From Prostheceraeus crozeri (taxonomy: Eukaryota; Platyhelminthes; Polycladida; Euryleptidae), in the NCBI GenBank assembly GCA_907163375.1, contig CAJQUW010016930.1, forward strand, positions 62,001 through 126,000: DNA of 64,000 bases, given 5' to 3'. Shown piece after piece: positions 11,631-22,540 of the stretch (within the stretch, counting starts at the first letter, position 1; each line of letters starts with the position of its first letter). The notes below the pieces were generated by a model. That model did not search any database and had not been told where the DNA came from. It saw nothing but the letters and a program-made list of their open reading frames with translations. A program made the translations under genes and the position numbers.

Positions 11631-11881
11631 TTCTCCCATTTGTTTTGAATGGAAGAAAGGCATTGTCATTCCCGTTCCTAAGACAAGAAACTGCGCCAAT
11701 CTTAGTAATTCTTCCCCTCATTATGAAGGCTACCATCCACCGTCAAAATTGTGCGATAAGATCGCTAAATAGCGTGTACGAGCTTCATTTGAAAACTCGT
11801 GGTTTTCATAGAAATGCCCCAACAACAACTGAGCTTGTGAAATTAATGACCACTGGCTTGAGGACGTACGACAATACTTAG
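11631..11881 (+). pseudogene. LINE reverse transcriptase scrap
   Basis: The frame near 11641 reads FEWKKGIVIPVPKT, the conserved start of the fingers region in many LINE reverse transcriptases. A second frame then reads ELHLKTRGFHRNAPTTTELVK, like the QxGFRxxxSTT block that follows in those enzymes. The two blocks are in different frames, so at least one frameshift lies between them. Only about 250 bp are left and the clade cannot be assigned. Confidence 0.6.
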
Positions 11882-11948
11882 TAGTTTGGCTATGTTAGCC
11901 ATATACTATTAACAACAATGAAAATAGATAAACCATAATTCAAATTGC

Positions 11949-12292
11949 CAAGGCAATAATAATCAATTAATAAATAGCACGTCACAATTGTGACCGCCGA
12001 CATTAAGGCAAGTAGTGGCGATCGATTGTCCATCAAAGCATCTTAATCCATTTCGTGAATGCAATTAACAACAATGACATTAGATAAACGATAGATCAAA
12101 TTGCCAAGCAAGGGATGTGCGGCTGGTAGGATTCGAACCTACGACCAAGGTTAACTAGACCTGTGCTCTAACCAACTGAACTACGAGCCATTTACGCGAC
12201 TCTGTCAATTGGCAGGATCAAACCCTCACCACCACACATCAGTTGTCAAGGCAATAATAATCAATGAATAAATAACACTTCACAATTGTTCT
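11949..12292 (-). repeat. Dispersed, permuted copy of the tRNA-like array unit
   Basis: Reverse complement of about 1.15 array units. It starts and ends inside the spacer with the same ~45-bp segment (AAGGCAATAATAATCAAT and following) at both ends, and contains one tRNA-like gene. It differs from the array consensus by several percent, so it is older than the divergence between array members. Confidence 0.9.
12118..12191 (-). tRNA. tRNA-like gene, dispersed copy
   Basis: This matches the array tRNA-like gene with a few changes: AGTTC in the A box, GAGCACAGG for GAGCGCAGG, and an A at the first acceptor position. The B box GGTTCGAATCC is intact. The T-run terminator of the array copies is replaced by CACATCCCTTGC, so normal termination at this place is lost. 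It is probably a pseudogene. Confidence 0.6.
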
Positions 12293-12624
12293 ATGTTTGA
12301 CCTGTCCTATGGATGACCAAAGTATATTGATGTGACACTCTGGTTCGGCGTGTTTGACAGTAGGCTGAAGAATTGTGAAGTATTGTTTATTGTTCTGGTC
12401 ATTTATTTATTGTTTGTTATTTATGTTTTGCAATTCTTCTCGGATCACTGAAATCTTCATTTGCAAGCAGCACTGCACTCCTTCATTATCAATAGTCTTT
12501 GTCTAGCTAAATCTGATATGCCCAATATCAGCAAAATTGCAACCTTTTCTCAGCGAAAGTCTCAAAGGAGAATCGAAGTGACTCGTATATACTAACAATG
12601 TACTAGCAGCCAGTTCCTCAAAAA

Positions 12625-13145
12625 GTGAACATTCTTCTCATTTGCGTCAATTTTTTGAGCGACCTCATAAAAAATGGTGTAGTTATCAATTCATCAATTG
12701 TCAATTTGACCTCTCAGAAATACATTTTCTTGGTCAACACGTCAATTGTCAAGGTACTATTCCTGTCAGATAAAGCTACAGCAATCGATAAGTTACCAAA
12801 GCTTACCACAATAAAAGGGTTGCAAGAATTTTCGGCTTGATTAATTTTTACCATCGCTTCATCCCTTCCGCTGCTTCTGTGATGGAACCTCTCCATTCAG
12901 CATTGAAAAGCAAGAGTAAAGTAATTGTTCGGACAGATGAAATTAACAAAGCATTCAACAATTCGAAGGGAGTTCTTCCGAAAGCTGCTATGCTTGTTCA
13001 TTCTTATTCAAATGCGAAACTAAGCCTGAGTGTTGATGCATTGAACGTTGCAGTTGGGGCTGTCCAACAACTGATGAACAGAATTATCAGCCGCTATCAG
13101 TCGTCACTGACGTCCTTCAGAGAAGAGATGCACGGCATTTCGTGA
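12625..13145 (+). mobile_element. Ty3/Gypsy-type pol fossil
   Basis: Fragment of an LTR-retrotransposon polyprotein, from the end of the reverse transcriptase into the RNase H region. The diagnostic segment is INFYHRFIPSAASVMEPLH followed by a KAF...LPKAAMLVHSYS stretch and an SVDALNVAVGAVQ block. No LTRs, gag, protease or integrase are seen nearby. It is an old, broken remnant with several breaks. The Penelope-like insertion starts about 40 bp to its right. Confidence 0.75.
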
Positions 13146-13172
13146 TTTTCGTTCAATTTGGGAAAGTAGAGT

Positions 13173-13186
13173 AGTAAAACATGCAT
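13173..13186 (+). repeat. 14-bp target-site duplication, left copy
   Basis: AGTAAAACATGCAT here matches 14486-14499 exactly. The pair brackets the palindromic Penelope-like insertion and is read as the duplication made on its integration. Confidence 0.8.
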
Positions 13187-13216
13187 GCAATAGCAGAAGG
13201 CGGGAGGACCATGATT

Positions 13217-13770
13217 CCGATGATAGCAATAGAAAAAACCTCTCCCGAGTGAAAATTACTGCCGATGTATGACTATATAAAATTCAATAAAAGATAATTG
13301 TGCCGACGTTTCGCGTCCAGACGCTTAGTCGTGGCAGAACTAGCACAGATAATGAAAGAGTGATTTACAAAACTCTAATTCTCGTTGCAACAGTCTCGTG
13401 ACGCCTGTTCATCAAAGGTTGATGGTAATTAATTAAACGAGCTTCCACCAAACTTGCCTCAACCGAATCACGCACACGCTTTAAAATTTCTACATTAAAA
13501 TCGTCAATGCTATTGACATTGCTACAAATATTTCTATGATCGCTTAAGGCGCTTGAACTGTTTTTATATTTAATACTGTTTTTGTGTTCGTTATATCTTA
13601 AATGGAATGGACGAGCAATTTTCACCGATATATTGGCCATTACAAAATTTGCAAGTGAATTGATAAATTACACAAGTCACATCACAGACATAATAAGAAG
13701 GCAATTTGTCACATAGGTCACAATTATTGTGCTTATAGATCGGTCTATGACTGAGCTTTTTATTACCGGT
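13217..13770 (-). repeat. Left arm of the Penelope-like palindrome
   Basis: Reverse complement of 13920-14485, including the GIY-YIG region and the tail with its stem plus GAAAC motif. The coding copy here is broken. Confidence 0.9.
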
Positions 13771-14337
13771 AATAATCAGAAAAATCAAATAAAAAAGAAA
13801 TACAAAAAAGACGGAAAATCCAATAAGTGTACTCTAAAACTTCCTTTTGTTAGTGATAGTCTTATAAGAAAAATAAACTACAGTATTCGCAAGTACAAAT
13901 TAGATATCAATTTTGTTAGTACCGGTAATAAAAAGCTCCGTAATGTGTTCAGTCATAGACCGATCTATAAGCACAATAATTGTGACCTATGTGACAAATT
14001 GCCTTCTTATTATGTCTGTGATGTGACTTGTGTAATTTATCAATTCACTTGCAAATTTTGTAATGGCCAATATATCGGTAAAACTGCTCGTCCATTCCAT
14101 TTAAGATATAACGAACACAAAAACAGTATTAAATATAAAAACAGTTCAAGCGCCTTAAGCGATCATAGAAATATTTGTAGCAATGTCAATAGCATTGACG
14201 ATTTTAATGTAGAAATTTTAAAGCGTGTGCGTGATTCGGTTGAGGCAAGTTTGGTGGAAGCTCGTTTAATTAATTACCATCAACCTTTGATGAACAGGCG
14301 TCACGAGACTGTTGCAACGAGAATTAGAGTTTTGTAA
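13729..14337 (+). CDS. Penelope-like GIY-YIG endonuclease domain
   Basis: This frame of 202 codons has its real Penelope coding sense from about residue 20. A basic lead (PFVSDSLIRKINYSIRKYKL) is followed by a Cys-rich segment CDLC...CDVTC and the GIY-YIG core: VIYQF, CKFCNGQYIGKTARPFHLRY with the catalytic-type Arg, then NEH. It ends with FNVEILKRVRDSVEASLVEA and RLINYHQPLMNRR. The paired Cys residues ahead of and inside the core are typical of the Penelope endonuclease, which nicks target DNA for reverse transcription. The first ~15 codons come from the inverted left arm, so the apparent start is an accident of the palindrome. Without the reverse transcriptase this copy cannot be autonomous. 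Confidence 0.85.
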   Translation: MLIDRSMTELFITGNNQKNQIKKKYKKDGKSNKCTLKLPFVSDSLIRKINYSIRKYKLDINFVSTGNKKLRNVFSHRPIYKHNNCDLCDKLPSYYVCDVTCVIYQFTCKFCNGQYIGKTARPFHLRYNEHKNSIKYKNSSSALSDHRNICSNVNSIDDFNVEILKRVRDSVEASLVEARLINYHQPLMNRRHETVATRIRVL

Positions 14338-14485
14338 ATCACTCTTTCATTATCTGTGCTAGTTCTGCCACGACTAAGCGTCTGGACGCGAAACGTCGGC
14401 ACAATTATCTTTTATTGAATTTTATATAGTCATACATCGGCAGTAATTTTCACTCGGGAGAGGTTTTTTCTATTGCTATCATCGG
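13920..14485 (+). repeat. Right arm of the Penelope-like palindrome
   Basis: This arm holds the endonuclease coding end and ~145 bp of tail after the stop at 14337. The tail contains a perfect 5-bp stem (GCGTC/GACGC, 14378-14389) followed by GAAAC, and then TTTTATTGAATTTTATAT. The left arm mirrors it. Confidence 0.9.
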
Positions 14486-14499
14486 AGTAAAACATGCAT
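14486..14499 (+). repeat. 14-bp target-site duplication, right copy
   Basis: Exact copy of 13173-13186 directly after the right end of the Penelope-like insertion. Confidence 0.8.
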
Positions 14500-17130
14500 T
14501 TACTTACTCAGTTGGACAGTTTTTGAGAACCATTGCAACTAATGTACTACTGCGTGAAATGCTAAATGATTAATGTCTTTGTCTAAACAACATGATATTG
14601 TACTTGGAAGATGCCCTGGCTAGTCATGATACAACATTTTTGAGTTGGAGAGAACTAGGAATTTTTGAGATATTGAGTAATCATCTTCAAGTACAAAATA
14701 CTAGGGTTAGTAGAAGTTTGAAATACAAGGAATTTGAAAATGATATTTGCAATGAGATGATGTGACAATTTGCAATGATATGATTTGATAAGATGTAGAT
14801 GTGAGCAGGTTGTACTCATTACGCATCTTTACCAGTAGCAAAAATTGACGTGACAGGATTGATAAATTCTTTGTTAATGTTCGACTAACAAGACGCAATA
14901 TAACACTTCGTCAACAACTGATGCAAAATGAAACAAGAACAACACTATCATGTTCTCTTGCCAACTGCAAAATGAAAAACAAAAAATTAGACCATTACAA
15001 TCGACCTCTTCACGTCCGCTTCAAAGAACCACAAATCCTTCATCTTCCGGATTTAAGCATATTCGAACGCGTCAGTACAACATTCCGACCTCAATATTGA
15101 CATTCTGCTTCACGATCATGACACAGCAAATTTAATGTATATTAATATTGATATATATTGACACAGCAAATTTCAATGTATATCGCATTGAAATTTCTTC
15201 AGCCTACTGTTGGCCTCAAGAACTTGCGATTTTCGTTTATGTCATATCCTTGTACTGTAGCCATACAAACGCTGACAAAAATGTGAATACCACCCAAAAG
15301 ATTTGTTCAAGCCAAGGATGTCGATAAATGCGTCTTTTATTAATAGGACACAGTGAAGAAGATCATGTAAAGGAATACTATCAGTTTTCGTTGCATGATT
15401 TTCTTTATATATAATAATACTGTTATTGTAATTTTCTTCACATGCTACAAATAGTATTTGATCAGCGTTTTCTTTATATTGAATGCTAAATTATGATAAT
15501 TAGTTCATGAACATGTTTTCTAATTATAGCTTCGATGTGGATTTGATCAATAAGTCATCACCAGAATGACACAACATCAGCACACAACAACTGTGGATGG
15601 TGCTCTGCTGCGAGATTGCTGTTAATGCTGAAACCAATATATTAAAGAATGACGGAGATAAAACTGCCACTTGTGGAATTCCCGAAGAGACAAATTGAGG
15701 AGAGGAACTTCTTAATCAAATTCCGAAGGACTCAAGAGCTTCAGGACTTCGTTTCCGCTTCCCCAAAAACGAGTCGTGTCAAATAGGCAAGTATGTTGAT
15801 GGCATAAAATTTCATGTTAATGTTCTATTCGTGTTAATCGGTGGAACGAATTTCGAAAACATTTCAACCAAGTTGAGCGAAATATCTGACCATAGGCTGA
15901 ACAATGTATTATACACATTACATGCATTGTACACGATTTTGTGCACACAAGGAAATCATTTATCACTAATTGCGATCAAAATCGCAGTAGAAATATCGTT
16001 CTTATGCTCTACTTGTCTACCGATGTTTTCGCTTCAATAGTTTCGCATTAGAGTCAGAGCTATTGTGATTGATGTGCAAAGCAATCATAAAAAATTGCAT
16101 TACCTTTCAAGCAATGAAAGCAATCAAATTAAGCCATAACGCTGCGTCACAACCAGACAGAAAAAGAATTCACTTATTTTCTTGGAAGCCATAGAATGTT
16201 CTAATGTTGTAAATGTGGAGGTGTGTGCTTCTGAATCATTGTAATTGAATTTGCTGTCTTCTCACATAAATCATGTTTTGACCTTCACTTGCTAAATGTC
16301 ACTTAGCTCTGAGCCTGAAGTTTTGTCTTAGTTTTCTTAAATTTTGTATCTTTCTGGAAGCCCGACTGCTCTAATTTCGTGATAATGCTTGAATTGTAAG
16401 AGCGACTTTGATATTCAAAATAACACACACAGGCATCAAGGTTTCCGCGTCCTGGAACTCTTAGCCTTTTGAAAACTGTTTGCCAGGACTCTGGAAGCTA
16501 GAAGTTTGATCACTAGAAGTTTTTAATAATATTTTTCTATTCATACAAAGTAAATGTGATGAATTTATTTACATTCTTAGTTTTGTAGTAAAAGAATTTT
16601 CCAGCAATACCGTACATCCTAAAGACGTTGTCAAAGTCAGTTGATTCAGGAACTTTAAATAACGCTCTTTTTCTGCAGTTCGTAGTCTATAAGAGAAACA
16701 ACTCGTGCATTGGAGAACATTTTGAATACGGGGAGATACGGATTTGAAATGATGAAATGTGTCAAATCCTTTTTTCTCAGATTATTTGTCTTGATTTTGC
16801 AATCTATGTTCTCAGTAATACAGAGGAATATTCACCGAGGGTAGATCAAATGATCAAAGTACGTTTGATCCACACTGGGATATCGTACTCCTAATGCCTG
16901 AAATATGTAAACCTTTGCAAATCGTAAATTTCTTATCAGGACCAGAGTTCGTGAATTATAAGGACTGGTCAGATTCACTCGGGATTCGTATTAAAGCTGA
17001 AGTGGAAACATGCGTTAAAACTAATGAGATTGTTTATTGTTTATTGATAATGGAAATCATACATACTATTCAATACGCACATCGAATACAACTGAAATTT
17101 TGAAAGAACAAAGATAGTGATAATAAGTAA
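14500..17130. other. No recognised gene
   Basis: AT-rich. A short direct repeat (ACACAGCAAATTT...AATGTATAT) occurs twice near 15120-15185. No coding domain is recognised. Confidence 0.55.
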
Positions 17131-17140
17131 TTCGAGAAAG

Positions 17141-18496
17141 TTAGTCAGACGTTTGTGAAGCAAAATACATTTTATTGAACAGTCTAGTGCAGTAAGGAAA
17201 GAAAGTTGATGATCGACGCATGGAATGAGACAAGGGTATCTCAAAATGACCGCTTACAGGTAACCTTCGGGGAGCCAAGTGATATATGAAGTTATTCGGT
17301 TTCAAGATATCTGAAAACGTTCGAAGAGCGATTTTATCTGCACGCTCGATGAATGAAGGTAATAATCGGCAATTGCTGTAGTCACCGCAATCACAAATGA
17401 TGTAATGGCAGCGTTTCCTTACTCTTTCAATTTTCCGAATTGACTTTTGAGTCATGTTCATGAACACAGGGCAATTGTACTCTAATATACTTGCAATAAA
17501 TGATTTATATACACTCAGTAGATCGTTTTTACTAACTCCGGGTATTCTTTTCATTTTTTTCAGAAGAAATATACGCTGTGATGCTTTCTTTGTCACGTTA
17601 TCGATATGGGAATCCCATTTCAAATTTTGTTGTAATGTTAAACCAAGAATTTTAAGTTCAGATACAACTGTCAGCCCAGTCGGTAGATTCAGTGGACATC
17701 CTGACTTTCCGAACACCATAAGGCGTGTTTTATCCGTTTTGAGCACTAGGCCATGGATGGAGCACCAATCTTCAATGTTTTTGATTTCAACGTGGATGCT
17801 GTCATTTATATTTGAGTCTTTACTCGATGGAATCAATAAGCAAAAGTCGTCAGCATACTTGAAGATTTTTGTGTCGATAGATTTTGATGACAAAGAACCC
17901 ATAAAAGAAGCAAAAAGAAATGGCGAGATAATGGAACCTTGAGGTACACCCGAAGAAGTAGCCTTTTCAGTTGATGACACACCGCGTAGTATTACCTTTT
18001 GCCGCCTTTCGTAGTAATAATGAGAACACCAACAAATAAAGTCAGGTGGTAATTTGTTTTCTGTCAAAGATTGCAGCAATTTGTCATAAGGTAACCGATC
18101 AAAAGCCTTGCTGAGATCAAATGCTAACAGGAAAACACTGTTGATATCAGGAGAGTCCAAATACCGGCTTATTGTGTCGACTATAGCTATATGTGCGTAT
18201 AACGTTGAGCACCCAGGACGGAAGCCATATTGGTCATCACCGTATGTATTTATCAACTCTTCTTTGACTGACTCAAGGACCAGGCGTTCGAGGCATTTTG
18301 CCAAAACCGGTATCATTGAAAGAGGTCGAAGATCGCTGATGGATTTGCTTTGGCGTTTAGGTACTGGTATGATAACAGAGGATTTCCATTGTATAGGGAC
18401 TCTTACGGATGAGACGGAAAGAGAAAAGAGATGAGTGATTGGCTCTGCAAGTATATCTGCATTATCACGAAGTAGGGCGAGGTGATAAAATATCAT
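17141..18496 (-). CDS. LINE reverse transcriptase domain
   Basis: An open frame of 451 codons. Conserved blocks: QWKSSVIIPVPKR (fingers) at residues 37-49, QYGFRPGCST at 89-98, FDLSKAFDRLPYDKL with the first catalytic Asp at 126-140, SGVPQGSIISPFLF at 182-195, and the YADD box at 214-217. A terminal RSSTFFPYCTRLFN block follows near the end. The frame also runs open upstream of the first Met, through a VYELLKNIDVKKCGG segment, so the true domain starts further up and the Met is not the real start. The catalytic residues are intact although the element as a whole is frame-broken upstream. Confidence 0.9.
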   Translation of the reverse strand: MIFYHLALLRDNADILAEPITHLFSLSVSSVRVPIQWKSSVIIPVPKRQSKSISDLRPLSMIPVLAKCLERLVLESVKEELINTYGDDQYGFRPGCSTLYAHIAIVDTISRYLDSPDINSVFLLAFDLSKAFDRLPYDKLLQSLTENKLPPDFICWCSHYYYERRQKVILRGVSSTEKATSSGVPQGSIISPFLFASFMGSLSSKSIDTKIFKYADDFCLLIPSSKDSNINDSIHVEIKNIEDWCSIHGLVLKTDKTRLMVFGKSGCPLNLPTGLTVVSELKILGLTLQQNLKWDSHIDNVTKKASQRIFLLKKMKRIPGVSKNDLLSVYKSFIASILEYNCPVFMNMTQKSIRKIERVRKRCHYIICDCGDYSNCRLLPSFIERADKIALRTFSDILKPNNFIYHLAPRRLPVSGHFEIPLSHSMRRSSTFFPYCTRLFNKMYFASQTSD

Positions 18497-18667
18497 TATA
18501 CCACCGCATTTTTTAACGTCAATGTTTTTCAGTAACTCGTAAACGTCGGCAACAGTTATAGCAATATTCCATCTATTTGTTTCACAGTACGATAATTTGT
18601 TTTCGATATCATGCCAATCCCGGGGGGGGGGGCAGAGAAAGACTTCACGAATTCACAATTCATAGCT

Positions 18668-19090
18668 TCAGCTGCAGAGATTATTGATGGGAAGGTAGAA
18701 ATTAGTGAACTCAAAATACCATAATCTTTTTTTGAATTGTTGACACTTTTTCGTCATCTTCCATAAGTAATTGGGCTTTTTCTTCAGTCTCTCCAGCCAA
18801 TCCCTCTTTGCTTGAGGAATCAAAGTCTTCAGTTGTTTCTTGTATTGTTGATAACGGGAAAAATCTTTAACTCGGAAGGCTTGATGTTTCATGTTAATTA
18901 AATGTTTCAATGTAGGTGTTATCCATTCTTTATCTGAGGATTTCATTTCAACGAAGGCATAAGGAATATTATTTTCAAGAGCATTTTGAATAAATTCATA
19001 AAAGATGTCACATTTGTCTTGTAGACTACAGTCCAATCTGTAAAATACATGCCACGGGATGGATTGAATTTCATCTCGGAATTTGATCAT
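18668..19090 (-). pseudogene. LINE endonuclease-to-RT linker
   Basis: The frame reads FRDEIQSIPWHVFYRLDCSL, then SSDKEWITPTLKHLINMKHQ and AKRDWLERL. This is the usual linker between APE endonuclease and reverse transcriptase in CR1/Jockey LINEs, including the conserved W-I-TP-LK motif. Sense switches frame near an A-run at about 18740 and again at the homopolymer at 18620-18632 before the reverse transcriptase frame begins. Confidence 0.8.
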
Positions 19091-19780
19091 GTGTTTGAAG
19101 CGAAAGTCAAGGACCTTGCGAATTTCAACAGTTTCAGAGCATGCAGATTCGATTTTGGGTCTAGATGAACGGAGTGATGGTCTGAATTGCCGAAATTACC
19201 TATCCTGGGAGAATAGTACTGATCTCTTAGACTCTCGTTCATTAGAATCTTATCAAGGATCGAAGACTTTCTTGTTGGCTGGTTCACAATTTGTAGTAGC
19301 TCTAAAGCATTCTCTATCTCATCTGTAGGCAAATTGTTGAGGTCACCCAGGATGATCACCTTGTAGTCGATCAGTTGATCAATGGCTGCATCCGCTGAGT
19401 TAATGATGAATTCGATTATTTCAGCGTGCTGACCGGCAGCCAAACCCGGAGGGACATAAAGCAACAAAATCAAAAGCCGTTGTCGAGGCAAGCTCATCCA
19501 TAGATGTTCGATGCTAGTAGGAGAGAGTTGTAGTTGAGAAGAAATGTCGATGCAAGGTAGGCCACTTTTAACGTATAAACAGACACCACCACCACGGCTA
19601 CCTCGTCTATCCATACGTATTAAGTTATAACCGGTAATTGCTACTTGATTTATTCCCAATAGAGTCATTTAACCAAGTTTCAGTCAAACAAACAATTTGA
19701 GATTGGATCGACGCTAGGTAGATGCTCAGCTCATCCAATTTCGGTATGAGGGACTGAGTGTTTGCGAGAATTATGGAAGG
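19087..19780 (-). pseudogene. LINE APE-type endonuclease
   Basis: The 5' part (19780-19670) reads LPSIILANTQSLIPKLDELS and then VCLTETWLND, the N-terminal block of APE endonucleases. After one frameshift near 19670 the long frame (19668-19087) continues with RRGSRGGGVCLYVK, YVPP, ILGDLNN (catalytic Asp/Asn) and NFGNSDHHSV (catalytic Asp-His). The role is to nick target DNA for target-primed reverse transcription. The catalytic residues are present but the frame is broken. Confidence 0.85.
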
Positions 19781-19806
19781 CAGTTCAATACTCCGAGGTA
19801 AAAACT

Positions 19807-20079
19807 TTACCGAAAATTTTGTAATTTTTGCGCATTGTTTCGCAGAACAACTTGCCCTCTTGAGATAACAACATCAATACCATCGCTTCTACGCTGTTTG
19901 ACGATTTCACGCAACTCTTTTTGTTTGTGGAGTTGTAATTGTGTCAAGTCTGGATTAATATAGACGCGACCAAATCTACCTGATTCTCGCAAATTACGGG
20001 CATTTTTCAACACGAGTCTTTTATCTGCAACAGATGCGCATTTTACGCATCTGTTATGCCTTAACGCTTGCATATGCAA
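19807..20079 (-). pseudogene. LINE ORF1-like C-terminal fragment
   Basis: A 90-codon frame with KRLVLKNARNLRESGRFG, then VYINPDLTQLQLHKQKELRE and VKQRRSDGIDVV. It resembles the C-terminal part of ORF1 proteins in CR1/Jockey-like LINEs, where an INPDLT motif is followed by a basic helix. It stops about 25 bp before the endonuclease sense begins. The N-terminal part of ORF1 is not recognisable, so the element is probably 5' truncated. Confidence 0.65.
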
Positions 20080-22540
20080 TGCAGAGAACTTGTATTTGGT
20101 ATCACAAATTATGTAAAATCCGTTTGTAAATCCAATTATGTTAACCTCTTGGAAAAACGATCCTTGGAAAACATGGAAACCCTGAGCTATGATAATTCCA
20201 CTTCTTAATTAATGCTGAGAAGTTTGAATACAAATGTCTTATGAGCACGATTTTGGGATAACTGCGATTCTTGCGGTTTCGAAAATATCCAACTTTCAGG
20301 CACGTACCTTGATTTGCAGCAATAAAGAAGCGTATAGAATAGATATTTGGTGGTCAAATCGTTATTTTGCTATTACAAGGCAAAATCCTATAGTCGAGAT
20401 TATGCAAAACCTCGATAACTACCAACAGTCTGCATGGGATAATGTCTTTCAAGAACGATATCGACGATTCCATTGTGCAAAGTCCGCCTTAGTGCACTTT
20501 GCCACTTATCGATGTTGCATTGCAATAAACAGGGTTCGTTCGGTTTATGGAAGCATGTAAAAGTAATTACATCATTTTTTATTATTATTTCAATTATTAT
20601 CACTTTTTCGATGCTTTCCATTAACTGCGTAAATTTGTTTCTGATTTAATCGACTGATAATAGATTTTCATTATAAGTAATTGATTGCTCAGTGATTCCA
20701 ATTTTGATTGATCGACAGCGCATAAAAGTTTGAGTAGCATTGATTATTATTGATATAATGCTTCTGTATCATACTTACATGATGTTTATGCATGCGCAAT
20801 TCAAGATTGTCAACACACACATTCATCTTATCTTCCAAAATGATCACATGTACATTGTACATGCAATGTATACATGCACATCTGAATGTAAAATTGAAAA
20901 TATGAAGTTTTGATGTGAAGTTTTATATATGAAACCCACAGAATAATGCAAAATACGTATCACCATTCGAAAGATTTATTAACTTAAGGATTATATTATT
21001 TTAAATAATTGAAAAGACATTATTTACGCTCAAATTTCAAATTGCTATTTATAGCACTAATATTAACGCAGAGTATTATGCTTATAGCACCAAATAGATA
21101 TATTTGAATAAAAATTTCCATAAATACTTTAGTTGTAATGAACAATTTTTGAAGAGTTAAAAAATGTACATAGATTCATGAAAAATGGAAAAAATTGAAA
21201 GTACAGATTTTAAATTTGAATTTTTGGCATGAAAATCTTCGAATCATGCAAAATAGGCACTGCCATTCGAAGAAAGGAGACTCGAAATATGTAATAATTA
21301 TATTTTCAAAACGTTTTATCCATCGGAACATGGAAAATTTGAGGGAAGGCACCTTGTGCCCCCCCGGTCCTACGACACTAAAAATCGCCCGGGCCTGCTG
21401 GGGTATAGGAATTACTTGGCTGAATGCAAGTCGAATTTAATGAAACAAGCATGCGTATCTTTAAAAATGTCCCCAGCAGGTTGTAACCGCTGTTTGTGAA
21501 AACTTCAAATGTAATTGTTTTTATTTTAGCATCTGTTTTAGGAACAAATGCTGAATGATGTCAGACTTCAATTAGCTAACGAGGATTTCAGTTAACCAAT
21601 AAAATTTCCTCTAATTGCTGAAACCTTCTGCTTATCCAGAAATTCTGCTTTGTTGGTAAATCCATCAATAATCAAAAAAATGTGATTCCAAATAGTGTTG
21701 CGGCGCCTGAAACTGTTGATATGTGCTTCTACTATGCACCGCACGTTTTGATCAAAACGCATAGAAATGCGCATCCCCATGCAATTATTCGGGAAGAAAA
21801 TTTCAGCGAAGATCACATTCACGCGTCAGTTATTGAGCAGGTTCATTCAGTTTCTGCTCATCTGCTAGGTTTTCTTCAACCATTCAATGAGATATACGTC
21901 ATCGTTAATTGAGAAGTCAGCAGGGATTATCAAGAAAAGGGTAATTGATTGTTCAATAATTCCAATTTCAATTGATCTATTTCTCAGTAAGATTTGCAAT
22001 TAGCAAGTATGTGAAATTTCGACGGGCATTCATTAAATATCATTGTAAACACGCACTACTGGCAAATCGTCTCAGTTAGTGCGTCTGCAATAATTAATAG
22101 ATGCTTTTCAACTGAGGATTTAACTCAATATTTAATTAATCTATTTCTCAGTAAATCCAATTTTGCTTAATTTATTGAATAGTAAATTCGTAATCAGTAA
22201 TTCCATAATTATCCCATGGAGTTTTTGCACTTCTACACTTGTCTATCTTCATTCTCCCGATTTCCGTATGAATAAGAGAGTATAGAATCCCAGCGCCGTT
22301 TCATATGATGTGAGTAAATCAGTCCATATTTTTGTCCAACGTTTCTTGTGGTCAGCTCGAGTATTCCACAGCCCAGGTTGATACATCACTAATTTGTTTG
22401 ATGTCAGTAAGTCCCTCAGATTGAATTTCAAGTCCCCAGTTTTAAGGCACAGTCATGATTTAGTTGACAGAAGAGGAATAGCGAGAATGATTTTTAATTC
22501 AGTGAAGCATGTCGACGTGAATACACGCTCAGCTATTCAG
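20080..22540. other. No recognised gene
   Basis: AT-rich. It includes dispersed repeat A copy 2 (21996-22092) and several TTGAT-rich partial repeats near 20640-20720 and 21940-22000. No coding domain is recognised. Confidence 0.55.
21996..22092 (+). repeat. Dispersed repeat A, copy 2
   Basis: Direct-orientation match of 4838-4938. Short TTGATTGAT-like sequences next to it hint that it is part of a longer, worn element. Confidence 0.75.

Larger units (their letters stand above)
13187..14485 (+). mobile_element. Penelope-like element, palindromic (inverted-arm) insertion
   Basis: A 1.3-kb insertion bounded by the 14-bp direct repeat. The right arm (13920-14485) carries the 3' part of a Penelope-like ORF plus its tail. 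The left arm (13217-13770) is the near-perfect reverse complement of it, with only a short indel. The arms surround a ~150-bp central segment. A further ~30 bp (13187-13216) lies between the left duplication and the left arm. Penelope-like elements are known to carry repeated ends in direct or inverted order. Arm identity is very high, so the insertion looks recent. The reverse transcriptase domain is absent. Confidence 0.85.
17131..20079 (-). mobile_element. LINE, CR1/Jockey-group, nearly complete but frame-broken
   Basis: In 5'-3' order on the minus strand: an ORF1-like C-terminal piece (20079-19807), an APE-type endonuclease (about 19780-19100), a linker (about 19145-18670) and a reverse transcriptase to the terminal domain (about 18600-17141). 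The 3' side has an AATAAAATG signal-like motif near 17165-17180. About four frame changes separate the pieces: near 19670, near 19140, at the A-run near 18740, and at the long C-run (minus strand) near 18620-18632. The order and domain set are those of two-ORF LINEs of the CR1/Jockey assemblage; exact clade is uncertain. Confidence 0.9.

Noticed and set aside
12590-13172. Complete LTR retrotransposon
   Set aside because: Only part of pol is recognisable and no LTR pair was found on either side.
14378-14395. Full hammerhead ribozyme in the palindromic Penelope tail
   Set aside because: The GCGTC/GACGC stem and GAAAC are present, but the CUGANGA part is not recognisable (ACTAA stands there), so only a stem plus GAAA was noted.
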